From positions 119,437 through 183,436 of the forward strand of contig CAWJJO010000014.1 in the NCBI GenBank assembly GCA_963843285.1: a DNA stretch of 64,000 nucleotides. Reading direction: 5' to 3'. Positions within the stretch are counted from its first letter, which is position 1, and every line of letters begins with the position of its first letter. This stretch comes from CAZDDB01 sp963843285. Lineage in GTDB: Bacteria > Acidobacteriota > HRBIN11 > JAKEFK01. This document shows, piece after piece, positions 7,699 through 18,294 of this stretch. Below the pieces are notes generated by a model. The model was not told the origin of the DNA. It made no database searches and worked only from the letters and a program-made list of their open reading frames with translations. Made by a program: the position numbers and the translations under genes.

Positions 7699-9366
7699 AT
7701 GAGCAAAACAGATTCACGGGCTCCGGGCCGCATTATCCTTCCACTGATTTCCATATTCCTGATGCTGTCCTGTTCGGTGTTTAGCCGCGAAAGTTTGGAA
7801 CTGACTCCGCCGCAATCTCCGGGCCGTCAGTGGAAGAATGATTGGACTCATGGCGCGGTGTTTTATGAGATTTTTGTGCGAAGCTTTGCCGATTCGAACG
7901 GGGATGGAATCGGTGATCTGAACGGCCTCATTTCAAAACTCGATTATTTGAATGATGGAAAGCCCGAAACCACAACAGATCTGGGAATTGATGCGGTCTG
8001 GCTGATGCCGGTATTTCAATCCCCCAGTTACCATGGGTACGATACGACCGATTATCGTCATATCAATCCGGACTATGGAAGCGATGGTGATTTTGACCGC
8101 TTTCTGCAGGAAGCGCACAGGCGCGGGATCCGAGTGATCCTGGACTATGTGGTAAACCACACCAGCTCAGAGCATCCCTGGTTCGCAGAGTCCAACTCCT
8201 CGCCGAATTCGGCAAGACGAGACTGGTATGTCTGGCGTGCGGATAATCCCGGCTGGACACAGCCGTGGGGCGGTTCGAATCCAACATGGCACTCTTTCAA
8301 TGGCCAGTTTTTTTACGGGGTGTTCTGGTCCGGAATGCCGGATTTGAACTTTCGCACAAAAGGCGTGCGCAAGGAAATCCTGAAAACCGCAACATTCTGG
8401 CTCAAGAAGGGTGTGGATGGTTTTCGCCTGGATGCGACTCGTTATCTGGTGGAAACGGGTTCCGGTCCAGGACAGGCGGATACACCAGAAACGCACGCTT
8501 TCTTGAAACAGCTTTCCAAGAAAGTTCGCAAAGTAAAACCCGAAGCCGCGATCGTCGGAGAGAACTGGACCGAGACTCCGGTGATTGCAACATACTTCGG
8601 ATCCACTTCAACCATTGCCGGGGGAGATGAGCTGCCGATGAACTTCAATTTTCCACTTGCATCCAGCATCGTGGAAGGAGTGAAGGCAGGGAATGCTGCG
8701 GGAATTGGGGCAGTTCTAGCGCAGGTAAAGGCGCTGTATCCTGCCGGGGTAAATGATGCGCCATTCCTGACTAATCACGATCAGGTCCGGCTGTCTACAC
8801 AGCTTCAAAAGGATCCCTCGCGCTTGCATGATGCTGCATCGATTCTACTCACACTTCCAGGAGCCCCGTTTCTGTATTATGGCGAAGAAGTCGGACTTGA
8901 AAACGGACCTGCGAGTGGAGATGAAGCAAAACGCACGCCGATGCCGTGGGATTCATCCGGGAAGGGGTTTTCAACCGGAACACCCTGGTTTCCCTTTGCG
9001 CCCGGGAAGAATACGGCGAATGTTTTGGATCAGACGAAGGATCCAAAGTCGCTATTGTCTCACTACCGGAATCTGATTCGCGTGCGAAGAGCATCTGTTG
9101 CATTGCAGAAAGGCGATCTGCAACTGCTGAGTCCCACCGCCGGGGCATCCCCGTTCCTCGCATTCATTAGAAGTAATCCCGTAGAGAACGTTGTCGTAGT
9201 GATCAATCTCAGCAGTTCTTTTGTGGCGGCAGGACCTTATCCAGTACAGGCTGTCCGGCTGGATCAGCTCTTTACGGACGGCGGAGTCCCGAATCCAAAC
9301 GGAATCTCAGGACAATGGACGTTTCCAATGCCGCCTCATTCGGCCGGCATCTGGCGCCTGCAGTAA
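7699..9366 (+). CDS. Exported alpha-amylase family protein (GH13)
   Basis: 555-residue glycoside hydrolase family 13 enzyme that cleaves or transfers alpha-glucosidic bonds. The N terminus has an export signal (IILPLISIFLMLSC) whose Cys could be a lipobox. The catalytic TIM barrel starts near GAVFYEIFVRSF. Conserved region I is DYVVNH. The nucleophile Asp is about 245 (DGFRLDATR), the acid/base Glu about 288 (IVGENW) and the third Asp about 361 (LTNHDQVR). The sequence resembles oligo-1,6-glucosidase/trehalose-synthase-like members, so preference for short maltodextrins is likely. It is divergent from the ParB-like gene and about 11 kb from the main mal gene cluster it probably serves. Confidence 0.9.
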   Translation: MSKTDSRAPGRIILPLISIFLMLSCSVFSRESLELTPPQSPGRQWKNDWTHGAVFYEIFVRSFADSNGDGIGDLNGLISKLDYLNDGKPETTTDLGIDAVWLMPVFQSPSYHGYDTTDYRHINPDYGSDGDFDRFLQEAHRRGIRVILDYVVNHTSSEHPWFAESNSSPNSARRDWYVWRADNPGWTQPWGGSNPTWHSFNGQFFYGVFWSGMPDLNFRTKGVRKEILKTATFWLKKGVDGFRLDATRYLVETGSGPGQADTPETHAFLKQLSKKVRKVKPEAAIVGENWTETPVIATYFGSTSTIAGGDELPMNFNFPLASSIVEGVKAGNAAGIGAVLAQVKALYPAGVNDAPFLTNHDQVRLSTQLQKDPSRLHDAASILLTLPGAPFLYYGEEVGLENGPASGDEAKRTPMPWDSSGKGFSTGTPWFPFAPGKNTANVLDQTKDPKSLLSHYRNLIRVRRASVALQKGDLQLLSPTAGASPFLAFIRSNPVENVVVVINLSSSFVAAGPYPVQAVRLDQLFTDGGVPNPNGISGQWTFPMPPHSAGIWRLQ

Positions 9367-9441
9367 GTAGGGGCGACCCTTGTGGTCGCCCGTCTCGAAG
9401 AATGTTGATTTCGTGAGGGCGACCACAAGGGTCGCCCCTAC
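9367..9441. terminator. 25-bp perfect inverted repeat, likely bidirectional terminator
   Basis: GTAGGGGCGACCCTTGTGGT and the following bases (9367-9391) are repeated in exact inverse at 9417-9441 across a 25-base loop. The structure sits between the amylase stop and the end of a convergent gene, so it could terminate both. It overlaps the last codon of the frameshifted nucleotidyltransferase reading frame. It may also be a mobile palindromic repeat. Confidence 0.65.
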
Positions 9442-10218
9442 CTTTCCAAATACTCCAAAACCACCTGTGAGGCACGAACGGGATAGTAAGGGATTCGCCC
9501 CTCTAGTTCTCTTTGTGCCAGTAACAGCATCTCTTTCGCAGCAGCGGGTGCATCTTTTGACAGGATCCGGTTCAATTCTTCACCCTAATTCTGGATACGC
9601 CGTTTCAAACCTCCGATGCGGATCCAGATCATCGAGTACATGTTTTTGGGAAGAGGGAACGTGTTTCGCCAGTAACAAAAGTAGATTTCTAAGTCCGCTT
9701 GTTTTCACTAAAAAATTTCCACTCAATCGCTCTCCGCGGCGATATCTCCCCGTGCCAACTAACATATTAGTAATAAACTGTCCGACCAGCCACTGATCGT
9801 CCGCCGCCGTCTCCGGCTTGCTCAGAGTGATCTCCCGGATCTTCTCCAGGTGCTGCTGAATTCCGCCCCTGTCGATGAGAACGCGGAATCGGTTTATTCT
9901 GGCGAGGTATAGTTCTTGTTCATCAAAGACGGCGAATTCCAGAAGGTGTCCGTTTTCGTACAGGACCTTCAATCCGTGAGCGGTTTCCCGAAAAGAGAGG
10001 ACAATCGGCTGATCTGCAGGCAGCCATCTCAAATCGCTGCGAAATGCTTCCTGTTCTCCGGAGCGGACAATCACGAAAAAATCATGATCCGACCAGATAT
10101 CAGGCTGATAATCCTGCTGCGCCATGGATCCGAGAGCCACAAGTCCGGTGACGCGGTCATCACTCGTCAAATTTTCTTGAAGTCTTCTTGTGAAGTTTTG
10201 ATACTCCTGGGAATTCAT
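9438..10218 (-). pseudogene. Nucleotidyltransferase-like gene with C-terminal frameshift
   Basis: The first 212 codons encode a nucleotidyltransferase-fold protein: GLVALGSMAQ followed by DIWSDHDFFV gives the GS...DxD metal-binding pattern of the polymerase-beta superfamily (kanamycin or lincosamide nucleotidyltransferase-like). The frame stops after AYPELG at 9580. Removing one G from the GGG next to the stop restores LGEELNRILSKDAPAAAKEM and continues to a natural stop at 9438, adding about 47 residues. So the gene is probably one base out of frame, by mutation or sequencing error. The substrate is unknown. Confidence 0.65.
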
Positions 10219-10228
10219 GAGCTGCGAG

Positions 10229-11320
10229 TCACGGAGTTCTTATGCAGCCACATTTTCCTGATGCCGCGATGGTCTCTTTTCGCTCACCGGCTGTGATGGT
10301 CAATGTCGCGTCGTAATCCGCAAAAGACTGATTTTCAGCCGGGAGTGTTTTTACAACGTAATCCACGAGGATACGGATATCGCCCGCGCCGTATTCTTCC
10401 TGAAACTCATATCCCTTTTTCACTTTGAACTTTTTTTCATCCGGCATCGTAGAACGAAGCATGGGGAGGGAGATATTTTCCCCGCCAATGTTCACCCATG
10501 CACGCTTTTCGATCTGGACATTCGTCAGAAATATGTAAGGATCATCAGGACGTGCAGCAGCGGCAGTTTTCAAAAAGCATCCGCATCCTTTTAAAAGAGA
10601 AGGATTGCTTATGAATCCCAGCAGTTCGGAGTGAGCTTCCTGAACCACGACGGGCGGATCCTTTGGCGTTGGATTTGGAGGCTCTGGGCTTTTGGGAACC
10701 TCGGGAGCCGGAGTGGAAACCATAGGCGCTGGTGTGGAAACGACAGATGCTGGTGTAGAAACCACGGACTCCGGTATGACTTGCTTCGCGTGACGGATTT
10801 CCAGCGGAACCAAAACTGGCCCTGTTGGACTTTGCCGGATTTCGAAACGCACGCTGCTGATATTGGAGGCCGGAACACGAGAGAAGTCGACTTCAATTGC
10901 TGTGCCGCTAAACATCCGGATATTTTGAATGGAACCATCCATCTGGGAATTCATGAGCGCAGGGGAAAGAGTCCCTGCTACCTTGCCGTCCGAAAACACA
11001 AACGCCTGATAGCCCAGTGGACGACAGGATGCATTTGCTCCCGACATCGCGGTAATGATGAATGTGCCCCCATCGCTTTGCGGAACACCGAAGGGCATCC
11101 ATCCGGCGCCAACGAGCGCCTGATCCAGGAGATTCTCGGGAGGGCGAACCTGTGCTTTGCAGCGAATTCCGTAATCGCCGGAAGATGCAGGTGCTTGTGG
11201 AACCTTCTCTGATGACTGATTCCAGTTGGATAGGGGTAGGTCCAGCCAGATCTGCGATTCTGCAAACGCGGCGGACAGAATGACCGTGACAGCAATGATG
11301 CTGAACAACATTCGGTTCAT
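10229..11320 (-). CDS. Secreted protein with LppP/LprE-like domain and proline-rich linker
   Basis: Start taken at the ATG at 11320, giving a signal peptide MNRMLFSIIAVTVILSAAFA; an in-frame ATG at 11347 would overlap the preceding gene. The mature protein has an N-terminal domain with GAGWMPFG, followed by FVFSDGKVAGT, a pattern seen in LppP/LprE-like lipoproteins (weak match). Then comes a Pro/Thr linker with three tandem VVSTPA-type repeats, and a C-terminal domain with a GCGCF cysteine pair and a second pair CGC near the end. It closes the leftward maltodextrin gene series. Role unknown; probably periplasmic or surface exposed. Confidence 0.55.
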   Translation of the reverse strand: MNRMLFSIIAVTVILSAAFAESQIWLDLPLSNWNQSSEKVPQAPASSGDYGIRCKAQVRPPENLLDQALVGAGWMPFGVPQSDGGTFIITAMSGANASCRPLGYQAFVFSDGKVAGTLSPALMNSQMDGSIQNIRMFSGTAIEVDFSRVPASNISSVRFEIRQSPTGPVLVPLEIRHAKQVIPESVVSTPASVVSTPAPMVSTPAPEVPKSPEPPNPTPKDPPVVVQEAHSELLGFISNPSLLKGCGCFLKTAAAARPDDPYIFLTNVQIEKRAWVNIGGENISLPMLRSTMPDEKKFKVKKGYEFQEEYGAGDIRILVDYVVKTLPAENQSFADYDATLTITAGERKETIAASGKCGCIRTP

Positions 11321-11330
11321 AAAAGGCACG

Positions 11331-12278
11331 CTACGGTCCCGGAACAACGCCAGGGAGAACGACCGGGCGATCTTCGTTTACATCGAAATTCCGCAGTACA
11401 TCTTCTTGCTTCAGGCCGGCAGGGACAATCATATCCACGATCGGAGGGAGCAACTGTACTTCTTTCCGGGATGTTCCCAAACGATCACTCCATCCGCCTT
11501 CTCCCACCGAGAGATTCGCCAAGCCCGGTTCGGTCCTGGAAGTTCCAAAATCTGCGAAATCGATATTTTCTTCATAGCTGGATGCTGTGACCACTACGAC
11601 GTAACTCCAGTTTGCCTGCGCCTTTCCGCGCAAGAAGGAATCAGGCACGAAAAAGGTAATTTTTTTGCTGAACACGCGGATTTGTGTGGGGAAGAAATAA
11701 TAGCCTTCGAGATCCGTTGCGGTGTCGGCCTTGATGCCCTTCGTATCTTCAGGATCGACGCGGCCCTTCACATCTCTCAATTTGTCTTCGGCGTATCGTT
11801 GCAGATATTTTCGAAAAAGTGCTGTTGTTCCCTGAGGCTGCGGCGTCAAACAAATCACCTTCTCCCAGGCATTATCGGGAGCGATCAGCGCGTTTCGGCC
11901 GGGAAGAGTGCGGGTGAATCCGGAGCCGGGTTTGCGATCCATATCAATGTAGATATCGATGTTAAACGTGTAGAAACCGTAACGCGCAACTTGCTTTAAC
12001 TGTCTGCCTCCGGCATCAATGGCACGAACGCCTGGATCCTGAATGACATTTGAAAAAGAAGCTTCGAACAAAGTTCCGTCATCCTCTTCTCTTGCCGACA
12101 GCGAAACGAGGTCCAGGTCGCCTGGCCTGATGTCCCCCTGTGTCGGAAGGATGAGAGTGCCGTCTCCATGGTCGTCACCGCGAGGATCATTTAATGTAAA
12201 AATCATTTTCTTTTCCGCGAATCCGGGTGCGGCAGCCAGGAGAATCGCAACGCATAAGAGCACGAGATAGGTTTTCAC
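11331..12278 (-). CDS. Secreted glucodextranase-C-like protein
   Basis: Start chosen at a GTG at 12278 with GGAGG five bases upstream, giving signal peptide VKTYLVLLCVAILLAAAPGFA. The mature protein begins with FTLNDPRGDDHGDGTLILPT, the pattern of the C-terminal module of glucodextranase (DPxGDDxGxGxYxYPT). That family is a DOMON-like beta-sandwich found attached to or encoded beside starch-degrading enzymes and pullulanases. A related gene lies at 14.6-15.4 kb. It probably binds alpha-glucan or assists the adjacent porin and maltodextrin transporter; this is inferred from context. Confidence 0.7.
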   Translation of the reverse strand: MKTYLVLLCVAILLAAAPGFAEKKMIFTLNDPRGDDHGDGTLILPTQGDIRPGDLDLVSLSAREEDDGTLFEASFSNVIQDPGVRAIDAGGRQLKQVARYGFYTFNIDIYIDMDRKPGSGFTRTLPGRNALIAPDNAWEKVICLTPQPQGTTALFRKYLQRYAEDKLRDVKGRVDPEDTKGIKADTATDLEGYYFFPTQIRVFSKKITFFVPDSFLRGKAQANWSYVVVVTASSYEENIDFADFGTSRTEPGLANLSVGEGGWSDRLGTSRKEVQLLPPIVDMIVPAGLKQEDVLRNFDVNEDRPVVLPGVVPGP

Positions 12279-12333
12279 TGTACCTCCAGAATCAGGGGCG
12301 CGGCAATCCACCGCGCCCCTGAACGAGTCTATT

Positions 12334-14602
12334 TTAGAAGAGTATCTTCAGGTAGCCTTTGAATCGAGATTCGCTGAATTCACGCTTTTGGATGCTGTTG
12401 AAACCGCCAAAGCGACCGAAGAAACCAAGGGTTCCGGCCGGTTGATGCGTATTCTGCTCCTGTGTCGCGCATTCTGCGGAGTCAGGGGCCAGGCCCTGGC
12501 AGACTGCTTGCGGCACAAAGCCACCGCCGAAATCGGGCTCAAAGCTCCCAAAGTTGTGTTCCAGCTGGAATCCTGCTTCCGGCAGTCCAGGTAGTACATA
12601 CCTACCGATGAACACCAGCTTGTTCTTCGAGTGATGGCCGCCGGCCATTTCATGCAGGTTGTATGCCTGAAACGCGGTGGTGCCGTCAAACAAGTCGACA
12701 TTGTAGTACTCGTATTGGAAGCGAGCCGTAGAAGTCCGGATGCAGTTGTTTGCCGACTCCAAACTGAATCGTGTTGTAACTCAGATCGCGGTCATCGTCG
12801 GTGACGCTGTCAAACGGCTTCAACTGGTATCCGACAGAACCATCGGCACCGGTAACTACATTCGGGTTCCCGTAATAAGTGGTACCTGCAAAGTTGACCT
12901 TTGTATTGTCACACGCAATTCCGTTGCCCGGACATGCGCCAGCCTGGAACGGGAGGAACTTTGCATCCGTCATGCGGTTGTCTGTTTCGTCTATGTGTTT
13001 GTACTTACCCCAAACTTGAATCCCATTGGCCAAGGAATACTTTGCTTTTGCAACACCGATAAATGTGTCGCGATCGCGGAACGGGGCATATGCATTGCGA
13101 TAGTTGTGGCCAACTCCCGTGTCTGCTTCCATGGCGGGATACGGAGAGTTCGTAATGCTCAAGGTCTCATCATCCCACAATTGCCAGTTGGTGTTGTATC
13201 CGATCCAAGTTACTTCACCGGAGACATCCCAGTTGCCCGATGCGTAAAGTGGTTTTACTGTAAAACCTTTCCAGCCAATTGCGGTTTCGGCAACCGGTTC
13301 ATCGAAATCCGTGAACTGGTTATCTACATTCAGAGTAGCCATCTGCACGGTTTCCCCGCTCCATCCACCGTAACCGATATTCACTCTGGTAGCCGGGCCG
13401 GGTTGTGGTGCGTCTCCGAAACCGCCAAAGACTCCAAAATTGATATTGTTGGGTCCTGGCTGTGCCCATGCCGAGTCAAATCCTTCGGTCAGCAGCACGT
13501 CGGCTTCCCTGCGGGCGCCCCACATCGATACATAGTCCCTGCCGATGTTAAAGTATTCAGTCTGGAACGATAGACCGTTTTCCATTGGATCGTTGATGTC
13601 TGCATGCACTTTGAAGGAAACATCGTTCCTATCGCCGTGCGGCGCAGCATCGAAACCGCTGATGGCGAATCCGAAATTATCGTTTGTGCCGTTCAAATTC
13701 AAATCGGTATTCGGAATCAGAATAGTAGAGTTGTGCTTTCACATCGAATTTCGAATTGGGGTGAATAGCCAGCGACGATGCCGCCTACGAAGTTTGTGAA
13801 TTTGGACCTGATATCGCGGCCATCGTCCGTAAAGAAATCTGTCGGCTCTACTTCAATGTCGTTGGCGTAATAAATCAGACCACTCAGATCAAACTGCGGA
13901 GTTGATTTTGCCCCTGGCCTGAAAACCCCAGGTTCCGTCTTGTGGCTGGAACGCGCCGCCGTTGAACCCGGAGCCGGCCGCGGGTGTGAAACCATTCGCG
14001 CTATTGGAGATGCGGATCAGGTCCCAGGTGAACTTGCGCTGATTGGCGCTGCCGGAAAGTTGGATCGCTGAGATGTTGAAACGGTCAATGTAGCGGGATC
14101 CGGCCGATCGTCCATGGATCGAAACCACCCAGGGAGTTTTCACCAATCCACAGCTCTATCCAGCCAACTATAGCCTGGAGAAATCGTCATCGATGCATTC
14201 CGCAGCTTGATTACCTGATTTGATCTCGGATCGAATTCACTGTTCAGACATGCTGGATCATTCGGATCAAAGACCGTTCCTCCGCAAAAATGGCCATAGC
14301 CGCCGGCATTGGTCCAGAAATTCTTGTAAAAACGGCTCTGCATGGACGCTTTAAACTGAATCTTTCTTCCCACCTTGCCGTTCAGGAATAACTCCAGTTG
14401 TGTACCTTGTCCTGAGTCTCCCAGACCTTCTCCCGGAATCGCGGCGTAGTTGTACAGCGCGGTTCCGAGACGGTTGGTGCCCCAAAGGAACTTCATGTAA
14501 ATGTTTCCATCGAACCAGATTTGTGCATGCGCCGGCGCCGCCAGAACTCAGAAAGTACGGCGACCAACCAGCAGCATTCGCAAGATTCTTGAGTATTCTC
14601 AT
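12334..14602 (-). pseudogene. Large outer-membrane porin-like protein, broken by several frameshifts
   Basis: One ancestral gene of about 750 codons now split over at least six overlapping minus-strand frames. The start at 14602 has GAGGAGG upstream. Successive fragments are rich in aromatic, Asn and Gly residues in alternating beta-strand pattern (FKASMQSRFYKNFWTNAGGYG, FNISAIQLSGSANQRKFTWDL, WDVSGEVTWIGYNTNWQLWDD). The last fragment ends in KGYLKILF, a C-terminal phenylalanine as in outer-membrane beta-barrels. Position next to malG and the glucodextranase-C-like genes suggests a maltodextrin channel. The frameshifts are single-base and closely spaced, so consensus sequencing error is as likely as true decay. 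Confidence 0.65.
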
Positions 14603-14615
14603 AAGACCTCCTCGA

Positions 14616-15405
14616 CTATTTGCTCACCATGTGCAGGGTGGCCATCTTTTTGGACGTACCATCAGGGTTACACTCATAAGCCAGTTGTTCCTTCTGGTCG
14701 TCTCCCAGAATGTCCATGACGTGAGGATCACATTCCCCATCATTTCCCCCGCCAAAACGATGCTGACCTTCATACTCATTGACTTTTCTCGTCAGCAAAT
14801 CTGTGGCCGTGGGGAATCCTTCGTTCGATTGCATGATCACCTGATATCCCCAGGTTGCCGGATCTCCTTCTCCCAGATCCTTCGTAGGAACTGAGCCAAA
14901 AATCTTGGAACCCGAACCTCTCGTGCTCTTGGGAATCAGAATCGCGGAAGCCATATCAGCGGCCTTTGGAGTCCACTTCCTGTTTCACACGCGCCGCGGA
15001 TTGGGGGGAAAGAATGATGCAACGATCCCACGCATCCGCAGGCGCGAACATTACGTTCGTGCCGGGAATGCCTTTGGTAAAGCCGCTCCCTTCTTTGTGA
15101 TCCGTATCGATGAAGATGAAAACCATTTGAACGGCAAAACCAACCTTCATTCCCCAGGGATCTTGAAGTGATGTAGCGACATTGACTTCAAAATTGGCCT
15201 GGTCACCGCTAATTTTCATCTTGAATCCCGTCAGATCAAAGGAACCGGCGGGATATGCTGGTCGGTTGGGTAGGTATAGTTCCCCGGACCGTTATCGTCA
15301 CCTTGCGGATCCGAGAAAGATACCTCCTGGGCCTTTGCTGCGCACTGCAAACAGAAAACTGCAGAAGACAGCAAGAATAGCAACTAGAAAAACCTTGTAC
15401 TTCAT
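14616..15405 (-). pseudogene. Second glucodextranase-C-like secreted protein, frameshifted
   Basis: Begins with signal peptide MKYKVFLVAILAVFC at 15405. Reading across frame changes near 15350, 15245 and 14955 recovers DPQGDDNGPGNYTYPTDQ, then FDLTGFKMKISGDQANFEV, then FIDTDHKEGSGFTKGIPGTN. These match the glucodextranase C-terminal module and the paralogous protein at 11.3-12.3 kb (compare DMDRKPGSGFTRTLPGRN). At least three single-base shifts are needed. It lies between malG and the porin-like gene, consistent with an exported alpha-glucan-binding accessory protein. Confidence 0.65.
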
Positions 15406-15437
15406 ACCATGTCCTCCAAAAATGAAATTTTGCATTT

Positions 15438-16334
15438 CTAACCTTTTACTGCTCCGGCCGTTAGACCGGAGACGAGATATTTTTGCAAGATACATGAACA
15501 GAGCAACAACCGGAATCGAAACGATGATCGATCCGGCGGCGAAATAACCCCATTGTTGCGAAAAACCGCCGACAAAAAACCGCAATCCGACGGGCGCTGT
15601 ATACATCACCTCTTTATCCATAAAAGTTGCGGCCAGAATGAATTCATTCCAGCCGGTCATAAATGAAAAAAGGGCAGTCACTGCAACCGCAGGCTTTGCC
15701 AGAGGAAGAATAATGCGGAAAAAGATCGTGCCGGCAGATGCGCCGTCCATCATAGCCGATTCCTCCAGTTCCTTCGGAATGGTGTCGAAATAGCCTTTCA
15801 GCATCCACACGCAAAACGGAATCGAGGTAGTCGCATATACAAGAACCAGGCCGAGTCCGCGAAGACCCAAGTCCAAGCCATTTCACCAGAATGATGTAGA
15901 GCGGAATCAGCATCAGTGTTCCGGGAAACATTTGTGAGATGAGAAAGGACATCAGCCCGATTCGCCGTCCCGGGAAACGGAAAGCGGGAAAACGCGTATG
16001 CCGGCAGTGCACGCCAGAAAAACACCAAGGACCGTGGTCGCAGCGGCAACGATGGCGCTGTTGAGAAGCCATCGTGCGAAAGGGCTGATCTTTCATTACC
16101 GAAGCGAAATTGCGACATGGAGAACTCCGCAGGCCATGGAACAGATTGCCCGGAGTCGATCCCACAATGCCGTGGATTCGCCGGAGAATCGCGATGGCCA
16201 GACTTTGATTTCCGGAAAAAGCGATCGTGAATACCCAGAAAATGGGATACATCGTGACCAATGTAAACAACGATCAGGACAATATGAAGCGGTCAGATGG
16301 GAAGCGCGTTCTTCGTGTATCCTTGATTGTTCAT
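15438..16334 (-). pseudogene. malG: Maltodextrin ABC transporter permease MalG, frameshifted
   Basis: Inner-membrane permease of the maltose/maltodextrin importer. The start ATG at 16334 overlaps the malF stop (ATGA). The C terminus reads LQKYLVSGLTAGAVKG, the near-invariant MalG tail. The EAA loop that contacts MalK is intact in one fragment (LEESAMMDGASAGTIFFRIILPLAKP), and SQMFPGTLMLIPLYIILVKWLGL is the central helix region. Multiple single-base shifts break the N-terminal half after MNNQGYTKNALP. Whether the protein is made depends on whether these shifts are real. Confidence 0.8.
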
Positions 16335-18286
16335 CCTGCTATCGCCTCCGTTGCTTTTGTGATGCGATTCTGGAATGATGCCGTACATCAAGAGAATCGC
16401 AAAAATGATTGTTGAATATGCAGCCGCATATCCGTATCTGTATTGTTCAAACGCAATCTTGTATGCCTGAGTAATCAAAATTTCAGTGGAGCCCGCAGGT
16501 TCTCCTGCGGTGACCAGGTAAATGATGTTGAACATGTTAAAGGTCCAGACAACAGAAAGAATGATGGCCGGGAATCAAAGCGAGGGCTTCAGCGAAGGAA
16601 GAGTAATCGAACGAAACTGCTGCCAGCGTGTGGCGCCATCCACGCGTGCCGCTTCATACAGTCCGGCGGGAATCGATTGCAACGCGCCCAGCGAAACAAC
16701 CATCATGAAAGGAAAACTCAGCCATCCGTTTGTCGCGAGCGCCGTGAGAAATGACGTGGTCGGCTTTTCAAACCAGGAAATCGGCTTGCCGCCAAACATC
16801 TGAATCACCTGATTGATGACTCCGAACTGCTGATGAAACATCCCTTTCCAGATGAAAGCGGTGATGTAGTTCGGCATGGCCCATGGGAAAGATCAGCAAG
16901 CACGCGATAGATCGGTCGCAGCGCAAGCCCTTTTGTATTCAGGATCAGGGCCAGGATTAATCCGATCGTGACGCCGATGCTGACGTTTGATACAGTCCAG
17001 AAGATCGTAAATAGGAACGTCCAGTAAAAATTGGAATAGTTCACCACGAACCCAGCTTGCACTCGCTTGACGAGACGAAATCATCAGGTGAGGATATCCT
17101 TGTAGTTTTGCAGTCCGATCCAGATTTCAGTGATCGGTTTATCGGTGTTGTAGAGCGTGGATCCGGTAAATGAGAGTGTGATTCCATACAGGAAAGGGAA
17201 GAAGACAAGCACAATCATGCCGATCATGGCGGGAACGGTATATACATAGGCCTGCCGATGCTCGATCACAGTCGCCAACAGCCTGGACGCAAATCCAAAT
17301 CCGAAAAACGCCATCACGACGAAGGAAACAGCCGCAATTAAAATGGTTGCCCGATTCAGATCACCTGCAATTGTCTTTAACGAGGCACGGATTTTTTCTT
17401 CGTTGATTGCGCCCGTATCGGAAATGAGACCGAGCGGTCTGCGAAAAATATCTACATCCCATCGAGAGGGTTGCAGCGGGGGATCGATCCTTACAGAAAG
17501 CGCCTGGAGCGCGGCGGAGGCCATTTCGCTTTCCTGCTGCATCTGTTTCGCAGTCCCCGCCGCCATTGCTTTTCTGTCTGATTCCAGCGTTCGGAGGCCG
17601 TACCGCCCGTATCCAAACAGAACTCCTACCAATAGAATAGTAGATAGAACGGCAAGCGCTGTTCGGCGCTCTCCGGCCCACGTACTAAGCAGCAGGAACA
17701 GCAAAACTGCGGCGGCCACCGCGAGGGACGGAGCGATCCAGCCGGCCGTTGGCAGAGATCCGCGTGCCGGAACTTCTATCTGTGCGTATCCGGTCACCAA
17801 ACTGTCTTCTTCTATCGGTGTAGAAAGGACGAGTACTCCGGAGGGGCCTGCAGCAATTTCAATTTCTTCTTTCCGCGAAACGCCTTCATCCCGGTTTGTT
17901 TGCACAGCCGCGCGCAAATGCTGCCCCTGATCGTATATCGTCTTCTCATCTCGCGATAACCGTCGTGGCGCTGCCTTCGCGCCTGTATCTGCCGGAACTG
18001 TGGATGCCTCCAGTCTGGTCCCGCGGACTACACGAATATTTCTAACGTCCGGATGCTTTCGTGCGAATTCCGCAACGGCTGTTGCAATCTCGCCTCCCGA
18101 GGCGCCTGCCCGGTGCACAATTTCCGCAAGACTCTGAACCGTGACAATTGCTGTCTGTCTCGCAGCTTCCCGGCTCCCGCTCAACCGGGCCTCTTTCAAC
18201 AAAAAGTACTCCGTTCCAACTCCAAGAGTCAGACCAAGCACGAGCCCCAGAAGGAAACGCCGGCGAGAAGATCCAAATTGGTTCAC
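16331..18286 (-). pseudogene. malF: MalF-type permease with long N-terminal extension, frameshifted
   Basis: GTG start at 18286 after GAGGTAA. The first 400 codons are intact: a helix at about residues 8-30, a 150-residue charged extracytoplasmic-like region, helices near 185-205 and 215-235, another soluble stretch, a helix near 320-345, then the usual MalF beginning YTVPAMIGMIVLVFFPFLYGITLSFTG. Downstream frames supply NVSIGVTIGLILALILNTKG, the EAA loop GLYEAARVDGATRWQQFRSITLPSL, and the tail FEQYRYGYAAAYSTIIFAILLM. The extension of about 340 residues before the permease core is larger than in ordinary MalF and resembles a sensor domain. At least four shifts lie between 17.09 and 16.34 kb. 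Confidence 0.75.
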
Positions 18287-18294
18287 TACTTACC

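Noticed and set aside
11226..11999. 257-codon plus-strand ORF
   Set aside because: Antisense to two genes with signal peptides and a recognised domain.
12740..13573. 277-codon plus-strand ORF opposite the porin-like gene
   Set aside because: Antisense shadow; the minus strand shows beta-barrel pattern continuing on both sides.
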